From JASBRS01 sp964536935 (GTDB lineage Bacteria; Deinococcota; Deinococci; Deinococcales; Trueperaceae), in the NCBI GenBank assembly GCA_964536935.1, contig CAZIBD010000004.1, positions 6,470-70,469 of the forward strand: 64,000 nt of DNA, read 5' to 3'. Under the pieces are notes generated by a model, which was not told the DNA's origin, searched no databases, and was given only the letters and a program-made list of their open reading frames with translations. The translations under genes and the position numbers were made by a program. Below are positions 41,719 to 50,857 of the stretch, piece by piece (position 1 is the first letter of the stretch; every line of letters begins with the position of its first letter).

Positions 41719-43527
41719 CTACTCGATCACGCCGTTCGGGTCGGGCAGCACCTTGACGGTGATGGTCCCGTTGACGGAGACGGACACGGACTGGTCGGGC
41801 GTGGTGGTGTCGATCCCAGCAGCGCCTTGAACATTGAAGTGCGGCTTGTAGGCGTTGTTGAACCCGCCTGCCGGGAGCGGGTAGCCGAGCGAAAGGGTGT
41901 AGTGCATGCCGGGCGTGTGGAAGGTGAGCGATCCGCTGGTGTCCGACTTGAGATCGACGGTCATGCTTGCGCCGCCCTCATAAGGGACGAGGACTGACGA
42001 GCTGTGTTGCCAGCTGAGCTCGATGAGGGAGTCGCCACGCGTGTGGGCGATGTTGACTCTCACCTGATTTCCGTCGCTCATGGCGAAGGTGCTGTTGGCC
42101 TGCGGACTGGGCTGGTTGATGGACGGGAGCTGCGCGCTCGCCTTGCCGGCGAAGGTGAGTTGGGCGGAGCTGGAATCTGCGGTGACTTTCAGGCTGGCCA
42201 AGCTACTGGCGTAGTTGACCGACGCCAGCGCCTGGTACGAGCCTTTCGCCGTCGTCTCGGCGGCCTGGGGCGCCGATTGCTGGTCGACGGCGCCTGCGGG
42301 TCCGTAGCTGGCGCTGGCGGAGGCCAGGTTGGCCGGTACGCTCACGTTCGTGATGACGGGGGGCACGCAGGTCGCCGCGTCGTTCTGGAGGTCGGTGGGG
42401 GTGGGTGACGTGAGCGACAAGAGGTGGACAGCGCCGATGGAGTCCTGGATGCCCGTTACACCCGCGCTGAAGTGCGCGTGATCGCAGTCCCAATCGGAGC
42501 TGTTGACGATCTGCGTGACCAGCGCCTCCGCCTCGGACTGGGGATCGATGACCGAGCCGCCTTGCAGGATGGCAGGGTGCGCGCGCGCGATGGCGGCGGC
42601 CTGGGCGAGCGGCGGTACGAGCAGCTCGAGGGCGCTGATGTGGTAGAGCGCCTGGTAGCGTTGCTGTTGGAGCACCCGCATGAGGGTGGCGAAGACGCGT
42701 TGGGCGTTGTCCTGAAGGGTCGCGGCGTCGGCGGTGCGACCGGCCTTGCTGGCCAGCGCGCCCGCATTGAGCGAGCCCTGCACGTCACCAGCCGTAGGTT
42801 GGTCGTTGTTCTGCTGCTGGCTCGTGAGGGCGGCGATCTCGGCCTCGATCTTCTTGGCGAGCTCGTCCCGGAGCTTGCTCAGCGTCGAGCCCTGCGCGTC
42901 GGCCCAGAGCGTGATGAGCGACTGGAGGTCCTCGACGGTGGGCGTGGTGGCGAGGTTCGCCAGGATCGCTCGGATCGCGTCGCCGAGCATGGCCGGCGAG
43001 GTGGGACCGACCACGTAGTCGCTGAAGTGGAGGAGCTGGGCGGTGAAGGTGGCGCCGGTCGTCCCGGCGGCCTCGGGGACGTAGCGCGTGCCATCGGACG
43101 TGACGAGGGTGATGGCGGCGCTCGAGGGGCTCGGCTTGGGAGGCGCCACGGTGAGATCGACCGGTTGGAGGAACTGCAAGCCCTGGGGCTTGAGCTCGAT
43201 GCCGACCTGCCAGGCAGCACGTGTCCCCTGGATCGCGACGTTGGTCAGGGGCGTGAGCGTGATGTCGACGGGCGTAGCCAGCGCGCCCGAGGGGATCACC
43301 AGGGTGTAGGTCGTGCCATCGGCGCCGGTCGCCGTGACGGTCGTGCCTGCGGCGTCGACGGTCGCCTTCTTGGCATGGGCGGTGTCGAGCGTGTAGGTGA
43401 CGGGGATCGGTCCCGTGCCACCGCTCGGTGGCGGCGCCGTGGACGGCGGGGTGGACGTCGAGGTGGTGTTGCAGGCCGTGACGAGCGTCAACACGACGAT
43501 GCCGGACAAAGGCGGCCAACGTGGCAT
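41719..43527 (-). CDS. Large lipoprotein of unknown function
   Basis: 602 residues. A lipoprotein signal with lipobox LVTAC (Cys near 19) is followed by a Ser/Thr/Pro linker. Residues about 45-175 form a beta domain that resembles a ZU5-like module (GTTYTLVIPSGALATPVDIT, then a GIELKPQGLQF strand). A helical middle region (180-370) and a beta-rich C-terminal part follow. The family is not recognised. The start is ATG 43527, with GGAGGGAG upstream. It lies on its own, converging with DedA. Confidence 0.7.
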   Translation of the reverse strand: MPRWPPLSGIVVLTLVTACNTTSTSTPPSTAPPPSGGTGPIPVTYTLDTAHAKKATVDAAGTTVTATGADGTTYTLVIPSGALATPVDITLTPLTNVAIQGTRAAWQVGIELKPQGLQFLQPVDLTVAPPKPSPSSAAITLVTSDGTRYVPEAAGTTGATFTAQLLHFSDYVVGPTSPAMLGDAIRAILANLATTPTVEDLQSLITLWADAQGSTLSKLRDELAKKIEAEIAALTSQQQNNDQPTAGDVQGSLNAGALASKAGRTADAATLQDNAQRVFATLMRVLQQQRYQALYHISALELLVPPLAQAAAIARAHPAILQGGSVIDPQSEAEALVTQIVNSSDWDCDHAHFSAGVTGIQDSIGAVHLLSLTSPTPTDLQNDAATCVPPVITNVSVPANLASASASYGPAGAVDQQSAPQAAETTAKGSYQALASVNYASSLASLKVTADSSSAQLTFAGKASAQLPSINQPSPQANSTFAMSDGNQVRVNIAHTRGDSLIELSWQHSSSVLVPYEGGASMTVDLKSDTSGSLTFHTPGMHYTLSLGYPLPAGGFNNAYKPHFNVQGAAGIDTTTPDQSVSVSVNGTITVKVLPDPNGVIE

Positions 43528-43763
43528 GGGCACTCCCTCCTTCGAGCGTCGGACCGGCGCGAGCTATGCAGGGTTCCGCGAAACGTGCAGCCGGTCGTGG
43601 CTGCATCCTGGAACAGGGGGCGTTATCGGAGCGTTATTGGGTGGAAGGCCGCCGCGGAGCCCGCTTGCGTGTCGTCGCGGCGCGCGCCGAGGCGGGCCGT
43701 CGTAGCGGGCCCGCGCGCCGGTCGGCTGGTCGGCGCTCGAGCCGCGCGAGTCGTGCGGCAGAG

Positions 43764-44114
43764 CTAGAAGGTGACGATGCGCTCGACCTCGAGCACCCAG
43801 CGACCGAGCTCGTCCATGGTACTGCGATGGACTCCGTCAGCGAGGTCGCCGTCGGTCATGCCCCGGGCGTCCATGCACGTGCCACAGGCACCGACGATGC
43901 CCCGGCGCTTGATCACGCCGCGCAGCATGCGCTCGAGGTTGTAGTATCCGTCGGGCGTGGCCTGTCCGGACCGGGCGCAAGCGACCGCATCGGCCATCAG
44001 GAAGAGGTAGACGGTCACATCGTTCTGCTTCGCGAGCTGCAGGGCCAGGCGTAGCCCGTTGTAGCTGCGTTCGGTCCCATAGGGCGGGTCGTTCAGGACG
44101 ATCAGGACGGTCAT
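43764..44114 (-). CDS. DsrE/DsrF-like family protein
   Basis: 116 residues with the DsrE fold: VLIVLNDPPYGTERSYNGLR, VTVYLFLMADAVACA, and a Cys-bearing loop GACGTCMDARG. DsrE-like proteins take part in sulfur relay or sulfane handling; here the CxxC of GTCM-type reads CGTC (Cys82-ish and Cys85-ish). The start is ATG 44114. It is divergent from the M15 peptidase gene. No other sulfur gene is near, so the role is open. Confidence 0.8.
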   Translation of the reverse strand: MTVLIVLNDPPYGTERSYNGLRLALQLAKQNDVTVYLFLMADAVACARSGQATPDGYYNLERMLRGVIKRRGIVGACGTCMDARGMTDGDLADGVHRSTMDELGRWVLEVERIVTF

Positions 44115-44293
44115 GGCGCTCCCTCCGCGCTACCCGGAGATCCTTGCCTGGCGCGCGCTCCGGCACAAGGGGCAAGCGCCCCGGCCGGTTCGTGGGCGCT
44201 TCCGGCCGCGCCCGACGCCCGTCCGGGGGTCGCGGTCCGTGCCGAGTGCACCGCCACATCGTTCGTTCAGGACGAGGTGGTACGGTCCTGGCC

Positions 44294-45178
44294 ATGCGCC
44301 GATCGGTCGTGATGCTCCTGGTATCCCTGGGCTCGATGTCGGTTCCTGGCCTTGCGCAGGCGACACCGTCCCCCTCTCCGCTCCCGACCTGCGCCGTGGC
44401 GGACGTGCCTACGGCCTTCACCGGCTACGACCAGTGGCGCTACACGCTGGTCGACACGCACTTCCGGTTACCCGCGGACTATGCCCCGCCCGACCTCGTG
44501 TCCACCCGTGAAGCGGGGCTCAACGGCGGCCACGAGCTGCGATCGTTCGTGATCCCGCATCTGAAGGCGATGGCGCAGGCGGCGGCGGCGGCCGGCTACC
44601 CGATCGCCGTTCAGAGTGCGTACCGTTCCTACCAGACACAGGTGATCACCTTCCAGTACTGGGTCAAGGTCGACGGCTACGCCTATGCGCTCAAGTCCAG
44701 CGCGCGACCCGGTCACTCCGAGCACCAGCTCGGCACCACCCTCGACCTCCGCGCCAAGGGCGGGAAGGCACCCTGGGACTACCAGGACTGGGCGGCGACG
44801 CCCACCGGAGCGTGGGTCGCCGCCAACGCCTGGCGTTTCGGCTTCGCGATGAGCTACCCCAAGGGCACCGAGGCGCAGACCTGTTACATGTACGAGCCCT
44901 GGCACTACCGCTATCTGGGCCTGACCGAAGCCCGGGCGATCCACGACCAGGGCGTCACGACGCGCGCCTATCTGTGGGCGCATTGGAAGGCCAGCGGCGC
45001 GCCGCTCCCGAGCGCGTCCTCGTCGACGTCCAAGCCCTACAGGACGGTGACGGTGCAGGCCGGTGACACGTTGTGGGGGTTGGCGCAACGCTACGGTACG
45101 ACGGTCGCCGCTCTGCGCCAGGCCAACGGCCTGCAGGGGAACGCCATCCAGGCGGGGATGCAGCTCGTCGTTCCCTGA
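44294..45178 (+). CDS. M15 D-alanyl-D-alanine carboxypeptidase with LysM domain
   Basis: 294 residues. A signal peptide (ending AQA) is followed by a VanY-type M15 domain: SAYRSYQTQ, then HSEHQLGTTLD (zinc ligands His and Asp) and EPWHYRYLG (catalytic Glu and His). A Ser-rich linker leads to a C-terminal LysM (VTVQAGDTLWGLAQRYGTT). It should trim pentapeptide side chains outside the cytoplasm. The ATG at 44294 has no Shine-Dalgarno sequence; TACGGT ends 7 nt before it, which would fit leaderless reading, but the -35 is weak. Confidence 0.88.
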   Translation: MRRSVVMLLVSLGSMSVPGLAQATPSPSPLPTCAVADVPTAFTGYDQWRYTLVDTHFRLPADYAPPDLVSTREAGLNGGHELRSFVIPHLKAMAQAAAAAGYPIAVQSAYRSYQTQVITFQYWVKVDGYAYALKSSARPGHSEHQLGTTLDLRAKGGKAPWDYQDWAATPTGAWVAANAWRFGFAMSYPKGTEAQTCYMYEPWHYRYLGLTEARAIHDQGVTTRAYLWAHWKASGAPLPSASSSTSKPYRTVTVQAGDTLWGLAQRYGTTVAALRQANGLQGNAIQAGMQLVVP

Positions 45179-45205
45179 GCGTCGCGCGCCGGCCCGCATG
45201 CGCAG

Positions 45206-45448
45206 CTAGGGTCGCTGGGCGCTCTCCACCGTCACGTACCGGCGCTCGCCGGTGCGCGGGTTGAACCAGACCTGCTGGCGGATCCCCGTGGTGGGGTCGA
45301 AGAAGGTCTCGTCCGTCTGGACGAAGCCTTCGAGCGAGCGAGGATCGCGGCGCCGCAACCGGCGCCGCCTGGCCAGCAACGTGGCTGCCACGGCAACGAC
45401 GACGATGACGACCTCGAGCGCCCACCACGAGATCAGGAGCTTCACCAT
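45206..45448 (-). CDS. Small single-helix membrane protein
   Basis: 80 residues: one N-terminal helix (VKLLISWWALEVVIVVVAVAA), a basic patch (RRRRLRRR), then a soluble tail with FFDPTTGIRQQVWFNPRTGERRYV. The tail looks like a small beta motif. It begins 3 nt after the YbjQ gene, with GAAGG inside the end of that gene, so the two are cotranscribed. Not assigned to a family. Confidence 0.6.
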   Translation of the reverse strand: MVKLLISWWALEVVIVVVAVAATLLARRRRLRRRDPRSLEGFVQTDETFFDPTTGIRQQVWFNPRTGERRYVTVESAQRP

Positions 45449-45451
45449 GCG

Positions 45452-45772
45452 CTAGCCTTCGCGCAGGACGACGGCTGTTCCGTACGCGACCACTTCCGAC
45501 ATGGTCTGACCCACCTCGCTCGAGTCGAAGCGCATCATCACCACGGCGGTGGCGCCCATGGCGTGCGCGTTCTGGACGAGCCGGTCGATTGCGGCCTTGC
45601 GGGCGTCCTCGAGCATCTCGGTGTACTCCTTGATCTCGCCGCCGCCGAGGCTGCGCAGGGCGGCCGTGATGTTGCCCCCTAGGCCGCGACTCCGAACGAC
45701 GACCCCGAAGACCTGCCCGACGACCCGGTCGATCTCGTGGCCCACGATGTTCTCCGTCGTGACGACGAGCAT
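45452..45772 (-). CDS. YbjQ/DUF74 family heavy-metal-binding-type protein
   Basis: 106 residues matching the YbjQ/UPF0145 family: VVTTENIVGHEIDRVVGQVFGVVVRS, GGEIKEYTEMLEDARKAAIDRL and AMGATAVVMMRFDSS. The family forms pentamers; its role is not known though annotated as heavy-metal binding. The ATG at 45772 has GAGAGGAC about 9 nt upstream. First gene of a two-gene unit with the small membrane protein, divergent from the iron-uptake genes. Confidence 0.85.
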   Translation of the reverse strand: MLVVTTENIVGHEIDRVVGQVFGVVVRSRGLGGNITAALRSLGGGEIKEYTEMLEDARKAAIDRLVQNAHAMGATAVVMMRFDSSEVGQTMSEVVAYGTAVVLREG

Positions 45773-46153
45773 CTCTGCCGTCCTCTCCGGTGGTGCCGGG
45801 GCCGACGCGGAACGGGCGCACGGATGCGTTGCGCACCCCGGGCCCGGACCCCGCGTAGGCGGCGCCCACCTCGGCCCCCGACGGTCGTTCGCTCGCGCCG
45901 CGCCACGGCAAGATGGTGCCCGTCTCAGCCGCTCTGGGCCGGCGGACGTTCGAAGGAGCCGATGCCAAGCGCAGTCTACGTCCATCGGCCGCGCAACGGT
46001 CGATGGGCCGACGCCCGCCCGGGTCGACCGGCTCGGATACCGGGACCCGCGGTCCCGTGGCAGGGGACATTTGCTCCTCGCCCGCCCGAAGGAGGTGCCT
46101 CATCGTGGAGGTAGGTCGGCGCCCGTACGTAGAAGCGACGTTGGGAGTGTGGC
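45773..46153. other. Divergent intergenic region, YbjQ and DtxR-FeoA genes
   Basis: No convincing gene. A perfect AAGGAGGT (46089-46096) is followed after 8 nt by a GTG at 46105, but that frame runs into the next gene as a shadow. The two-domain regulator's own site (TTGGGAG) lies closer to its ATG. No DtxR-type palindrome was recognised. Confidence 0.4.
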
Positions 46154-47170
46154 ATGCTCGTTTCCGCGGCCATCCTGGCAGGGGTCCTGGCGGGCGTGGC
46201 AGCGTGGTTGCTGTGGCGCGCACGGAGCCGCACCCGAAGGCTCGAGGGCGACATCCTCAAGCGCTTCTTCCAGTGCCAGCAGCAGGGCAGAGAGGTTCAG
46301 CTCGAAGCTTTGGCCGGGATGCTGGATGTCCCCGTGCCGCGCGTGCGCCGCAGCCTTACAGCGCTCCTCGAGCGAGGCCTGGTGCGCATCGAGGGTTCCT
46401 CGTTGGGCCTGAGTGTCGAAGGGCTGGAGGCGGCACGGGCGCTGGTGCGTAGCCACCGCGTCCTCGAGACCTATCTGGCGGAGCGCGGGGGGCGGCCCCT
46501 CGCGGTGTTGCACCGGCTGGCCGATAGGCTCGAGCATCGCGTTCCAGCCGAGCGGATCGACGCCATCGACCGCGGCCTCGGGCACCCGGTGCGAGACCCG
46601 CACGGGGACCTCATTCCGGGGCCTCGCGGACGCTCTCCGGACCGGCGCCACGTAGCGCTGACGCTCTGCCCGGCGGGCAGCATGGTCCGCGTGCTGCACG
46701 TCGAGGACGAGCCGGAGTCGCTGTTCCGCGAGCTGCTGGCCGAAGGGCTGGCCCCCGCCACCGCCCTGGAGGTCCTGGCGAATGATGCCGCGGGCGTCAG
46801 GGTGAACGTGGCGGGGCTCGGCGAGCGCCGCCTGAGCGCGCTTGCGGCGGCCATGGTGGATGTGGTCCCCAGCGGTGTCGGCGCCGCGCAGCTGCACGGG
46901 ATGACGCGGCTCAGCGAGCTTGCGCTGGACACGCCGGCGCGCGTCGTGATGCTGACCAACGAGCTCCGTGGGGATGCGCGGCGGCGGTTGCTCGACCTCG
47001 GGTTCACGCCTGGCGCCGAGGTGATCCCCGTGCTCGAGAACGCACTCGGCGACGATCCGACGGCGTACCTTGTGCGGCAAAGCAGGATCGCCCTGCGACG
47101 CGATCAGGCGCGTCATGTTCTGGTCGCCCCTCTGGGCGATGCCGAGGCGGGCGACGAGGTGGCCGCGTGA
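46154..47170 (+). CDS. Membrane-anchored DtxR-FeoA fusion regulator
   Basis: 338 residues: one transmembrane helix (3-22), a winged helix (33-85), a DtxR-like metal/dimer domain (about 90-155; His101, Glu105, His120, Asp124, Glu127, His128 and LGHPVRDPHGDLIP) and two FeoA/SH3-like domains (about 165-240 and 250-328; RRRLLDLGFTPGAEV, IALRR). DtxR proteins sense Fe2+ or Mn2+; FeoA helps FeoB. A fused, membrane-bound form suggests a sensor or co-factor of the transporter more than a free repressor. The gene overlaps feoB (GTGA). Confidence 0.85.
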   Translation: MLVSAAILAGVLAGVAAWLLWRARSRTRRLEGDILKRFFQCQQQGREVQLEALAGMLDVPVPRVRRSLTALLERGLVRIEGSSLGLSVEGLEAARALVRSHRVLETYLAERGGRPLAVLHRLADRLEHRVPAERIDAIDRGLGHPVRDPHGDLIPGPRGRSPDRRHVALTLCPAGSMVRVLHVEDEPESLFRELLAEGLAPATALEVLANDAAGVRVNVAGLGERRLSALAAAMVDVVPSGVGAAQLHGMTRLSELALDTPARVVMLTNELRGDARRRLLDLGFTPGAEVIPVLENALGDDPTAYLVRQSRIALRRDQARHVLVAPLGDAEAGDEVAA

Positions 47171-49329
47171 GGGCGGGCGCGTCACCACCGGGACGCTGCG
47201 AGGGCTGCCCCGCGAGGCTTCGTCACCTCGGTGCGCGGGGCCACGACTTCGACGGCGTGGTGGCGCTGGCCGGGAACCCCAACGTCGGGAAGAGCACGCT
47301 GTTCAACGCGCTGACCGGGCTGAAGCAGCACGTCGGCAACTGGCCGGGCAAGACCGTCGCTCGGGCCGAAGGCGGCTTCGAGGTAGGCGGCGAGCGCCTC
47401 AAGGTGGTCGACCTCCCGGGCACCTACTCTCTGCTCGCCTACTCCCCCGAGGAGCAGATCGCGCGCGACTTCCTCCTCTTCGGGGGTGCCGACGCGACCA
47501 TCGTGCTGGTCGACGCGACCGCGCTCGAGCGCAACCTCAACCTGGTGCTGCAGATCCTGCAGATCACCGGACGGGTGGTGGTCGCGCTGAACCTGATGGA
47601 CGAGGCCCGGCGCCGCGGCATCCGCATCGATCACCGCGCCCTCGCGCGGGAGCTCGGCGTCCCGGTCGTTCCGATCGTCGCCCGCACGGGCGAAGGGATG
47701 GCGTCGCTCCTGGCCGCGCTCCTCGATACCGTGGCCGACGGAAGCGAGGGGTCGGTGCGAGCCGTGCGGCTCGAGCCGCAGCTCGAGGCCGCGACGAGCG
47801 AGTTGTCGGGCGCTCTCCACGCCGCGTTCCCGTCGTTGGCCAGCCGGCGATGGGTGGCGCTGCGCCTCCTCGATGGGGACCCGCGAGTGCGGGAGGGGCT
47901 GGCCGACGGCGAGCTGCTGGAGGAGGGGGGCGCGGCGCGGACCGGGGAGCTCGACCGTGTGCTGGTCGAAGCCGAGCGGCTGCGCGTGGGCCTCGGGCCC
48001 GAGGCCCGGGACCGGCTGGTGGAGAGCCTGTTCCGTGAGGCCGAACAGATCACCTCCCGGGTCGTCGAGAGCCCCGGCATCGGCGCGCAGACGTTCCAGG
48101 CCCGGCTCGACCGCGTCTTGACGTCCCGGCTGTGGGGCCCGCTGGTGATGGTGGGCGGCCTGGCGCTGGTCTTCTGGATCACGATCGTAGGAGCGAACGT
48201 TCCTTCGTCGTTGCTGTTCACGGCCACGTTCGCCGTGGGTCGCTGGGGAAGGGCCGCCTTCGAGGCGCTCCAGGCGCCGTGGTGGCTCACCGGCTTCCTT
48301 TGGGACGGGGTCTACCGGGGGCTCGCCTGGGTCGTGTCGGTGATGCTGCCGCCGATGGCGATCTTCTTCCCGCTGTTCACGCTGTTGGAGGACCTCGGCT
48401 ACCTGCCTCGGGTGGCGTTCAATCTCGACGGGCTCTTCCGCCGGGTGGGAGCGCACGGCAAGCAGGCGCTCACGATGGCGATGGGGCTGGGGTGCAATGC
48501 CGCGGGCGTCGTGGCGGCCCGGGTCATCGAGTCGCCGCGCGAGCGCTTGATCGCCATCCTCACGAACAACTTCATGCCGTGCAACGGCCGCTGGCCGACG
48601 CTGATCGTGATCGCGAGCGTCCTGGTGGCCGCCGCGTTCTCGCCCGGCGTGGCCTCGATCGTGGCGGCCGGGGCCGTCATCGGGGTCACGTTGATCGGCG
48701 TGGTGGTGACGCTGGCGGTGTCCTGGCTGCTGTCGCGCACCGTGCTCCGCGGCGTCTCGAGCACGTTCTTCCTGGAGCTTCCGCCCTTCCGGCGGCCGGA
48801 CGTGTTGCGGATCCTGTACACCTCGTTCATCGACCGGACACTGTTCGTGCTGTGGCGGGCGGTGGTGATGGCGGCGCCGGCAGGCGGGCTGATCTGGCTG
48901 CTCGCCAACGTCCGGGTCGGCGGCGTGAGCCTTGCACAGCATGTGCAGCACGGGCTGGAGCCTTTGGGATGGATGGTCGGGCTCGATGGCGCTATCCTCC
49001 TCGCGTATCTCGTCGCCATCCCCGCCAACGAGATCGTGCTGCCCACCTTGATCATGATCTACACCGGCGTCGGGATGATGGTGGAGGTCGAGGGCCTGGG
49101 CGACCTGCACGCCGTCCTGGTCGCGGGAGCCGGCTGGACGCTCTTGACCGCCGTCAATCTGATGCTCTTCAGCGTGCTGCACAATCCGTGCTCGACCACC
49201 ATCTGGACCATCTGGTCGGAGACCCGGAGCGTCAAGTGGACGGCGATCGCCACGGTGCTGCCCTTGCTCGTGGCCTTCGTTGTCGTCGCGGGCGTCACCT
49301 GGGCGGCTCGAGCCCTCCAGCTGGCGTAG
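47167..49329 (+). CDS. feoB: Ferrous iron transporter FeoB
   Basis: 720 residues. An N-terminal G domain with GNPNVGKST (G1), DLPGTYSL (G3) and NLMDEA (G4) follows a short Cys pair (RCEGCPAR). The helical spacer and about ten transmembrane helices follow, with the Gate motifs GLGCNAAGVVAARVIES and NFMPCNGRWPT containing the conserved Cys residues of the pore. It takes up Fe2+ in a GTP-dependent manner. It is coupled to the DtxR-FeoA fusion by a GTGA overlap. Confidence 0.95.
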   Translation: MRAGASPPGRCEGCPARLRHLGARGHDFDGVVALAGNPNVGKSTLFNALTGLKQHVGNWPGKTVARAEGGFEVGGERLKVVDLPGTYSLLAYSPEEQIARDFLLFGGADATIVLVDATALERNLNLVLQILQITGRVVVALNLMDEARRRGIRIDHRALARELGVPVVPIVARTGEGMASLLAALLDTVADGSEGSVRAVRLEPQLEAATSELSGALHAAFPSLASRRWVALRLLDGDPRVREGLADGELLEEGGAARTGELDRVLVEAERLRVGLGPEARDRLVESLFREAEQITSRVVESPGIGAQTFQARLDRVLTSRLWGPLVMVGGLALVFWITIVGANVPSSLLFTATFAVGRWGRAAFEALQAPWWLTGFLWDGVYRGLAWVVSVMLPPMAIFFPLFTLLEDLGYLPRVAFNLDGLFRRVGAHGKQALTMAMGLGCNAAGVVAARVIESPRERLIAILTNNFMPCNGRWPTLIVIASVLVAAAFSPGVASIVAAGAVIGVTLIGVVVTLAVSWLLSRTVLRGVSSTFFLELPPFRRPDVLRILYTSFIDRTLFVLWRAVVMAAPAGGLIWLLANVRVGGVSLAQHVQHGLEPLGWMVGLDGAILLAYLVAIPANEIVLPTLIMIYTGVGMMVEVEGLGDLHAVLVAGAGWTLLTAVNLMLFSVLHNPCSTTIWTIWSETRSVKWTAIATVLPLLVAFVVVAGVTWAARALQLA

Positions 49330-49413
49330 ACCACCCCCGAGGGGTAGCCCGCGGTTCGCTCGAGGCCGCCTGACCGCTGGGCACGATGTTGCCGTAGGTT
49401 CTGCAGTGGGCAG

Positions 49414-49566
49414 CTCTCGAAGCAATACCCCGGGGAGATATGATACGGGAACCCGTTCGAGAGCGCTGAGATGTGTTCTGAAGGGCCTAGATGCTCCCTC
49501 TCGAACGTCGCCCCAGGCTCTCCTGGGGGAGGAAACGCGGTGTCCACCCCCACCGCTCGGGTGGAC
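49414..49566 (+). ncRNA. Structured leader with alternative hairpins before the copper genes
   Basis: TTCGAGAG (49456-49463) can pair with CTCTCGAA upstream (49414-49421) or with an identical copy downstream (49498-49505, 10 bp when extended as CGTTCGAGAG/CTCTCGAACG). The two pairings exclude each other. Two further stems follow: CCCCAGG/CCTGGGG (49511-49528) and GTCCACCC/GGGTGGAC (49542-49566). The 383 nt between feoB and the PCuAC gene otherwise hold no gene. No known riboswitch core was recognised. Confidence 0.4.
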
Positions 49567-49712
49567 TCCCCAACACGCCCGAGGTCCGAACTAACCACGT
49601 CTGGAACGATCTGTGTGGGGCGGTCGGGCCCTTCGCTGTGAAGCGGCGGTGGCGGCCTTCGTCTCGGGATTGCGGGGGGTATTCGCCACCCCGGCCGGCG
49701 TCCCAGGGTACG

Positions 49713-50186
49713 ATGCCCCCGATGCTTTCACCTGGGGCACGTGCACGGGCCGGGGGGCTCGCGGTGGCGCTGGCGCTTCTGACGTTCGCCGCTGCGGCCT
49801 CACCACCGACGATCGAACTGCAGCAGGCGTGGGTGCGGTGGCTGCCGCCGACCGTGCCGGATACCGCTCTGTTCGGCATGCTGATCAACCCAACCGATCA
49901 CGCGGTGCGGCTGGTGGGTGGGACCACGCCGGCGGCGAAGCGATGCGTGCCGATGACGACGGTCCGGAAGGATACGGGTTCGGCGTCGGGGCCCGTGATG
50001 GAGATGGTGAGCGTCGATGCGCTGGTGATTCCGGCGCACGGCCGGCTGGTGCTCGAGCCGGGCGGCGATCACCTCATGATCATGGGTCTGCAGAAGGCTC
50101 TGGTGGCGGGTCAGCCGATGCAGGTCACGCTGATGTTCGAAGGAGCGGACGCGCTCACGGTCAGCGTGCCGGTGGTCCGGAAGTAG
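49713..50186 (+). CDS. PCuAC family copper chaperone
   Basis: 157 residues with a signal peptide (ending AAAAS). The DUF461/PCuAC fold is visible, with the ligand set Met (CVPMTTV), Met (PVMEMV) and HxM in PGGDHLMIMGL, i.e. the Met-first form of the H(M)-M-HxM motif. It carries Cu(I) in the periplasm, usually to cytochrome oxidase CuA or to SCO. The start is ATG 49713, or 49722, which lies 7 nt after a TACGAT. The SCO gene follows 40 nt downstream. Confidence 0.85.
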   Translation: MPPMLSPGARARAGGLAVALALLTFAAAASPPTIELQQAWVRWLPPTVPDTALFGMLINPTDHAVRLVGGTTPAAKRCVPMTTVRKDTGSASGPVMEMVSVDALVIPAHGRLVLEPGGDHLMIMGLQKALVAGQPMQVTLMFEGADALTVSVPVVRK

Positions 50187-50226
50187 CCGGCGAGGTCGAG
50201 CCGATGACGAGCGAAAGGGAGCGGAT

Positions 50227-50853
50227 GTGAAGCGTGTGCCGAAGGGTGTGCTGTGGGCTGCGGCCGTCGTTGCGGTGGCGGCCCTGGCGTACGTGGTCCA
50301 GGGGCGCCTCGGAGGGCCTCCCTACCAGTTCGCGTCGAAGCCGTTGACCAACCTCACGACCGAAGCGGACTTCACCTTGCAGAGCGCCTCGGGGCCGATA
50401 TCGCTCTCCGACTTCGACGGCGATGTGGTGGTGCTCTACTTCGGCTACACCCACTGCCCGAACATCTGTCCTACCGAGATGATGCACCTGGCGGAGGTGC
50501 GCAAGCTGCTGCCGGAGAAGGACCGGTCGCGCGTCAAGGTGCTGATGATCACGGTGGACCCGGAGCGCGACTCGCCAGTGACCATGTCGAAGTACGCGCA
50601 CGCGTTCGACCCCGCCTTCGTGGGGCTGTCGGGGACATCCGAGAGCATCGCGGCCGTCGCCAAGCAGTTCTTCGTGACCTACCAGAAGACCGACCAGACG
50701 GGTCCGGACCAGTACTTCGTCAACCACACGTCGGCCGCGTACGTGCTCGACACCCGGCGCCAGCTCGCCCTGATCTACAACTACGATCAGCTGGGCTCGG
50801 AACAGACCCACATCGCGCAGGACCTCCACCACCTCCTGCTGCGGGGGAGCTGA
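50227..50853 (+). CDS. SCO family copper-delivery protein
   Basis: 208 residues: an N-terminal anchor helix (about 8-24), then a thioredoxin fold with CPNIC (Cys77, Cys81) and the third copper ligand His167 in VNHTSAAYVLD. SCO proteins insert copper in, or reduce, the CuA site of cytochrome oxidase, and some serve nitrous oxide reductase. GTG start with GGGAG 6 nt upstream. It lies between the PCuAC and cytochrome c genes. Confidence 0.92.
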   Translation: MKRVPKGVLWAAAVVAVAALAYVVQGRLGGPPYQFASKPLTNLTTEADFTLQSASGPISLSDFDGDVVVLYFGYTHCPNICPTEMMHLAEVRKLLPEKDRSRVKVLMITVDPERDSPVTMSKYAHAFDPAFVGLSGTSESIAAVAKQFFVTYQKTDQTGPDQYFVNHTSAAYVLDTRRQLALIYNYDQLGSEQTHIAQDLHHLLLRGS

Positions 50854-50857
50854 CACG

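Noticed and set aside
46089..46107. Perfect AAGGAGGT followed by a GTG, suggesting a leader gene before the DtxR-FeoA fusion
   Set aside because: The frame continues as a shadow through the next gene and gives a low-complexity, Arg/Pro-rich product.
49713..50186. Loss of a copper ligand in PCuAC (no His at the first position)
   Set aside because: A Met stands at that place, which the family motif permits.
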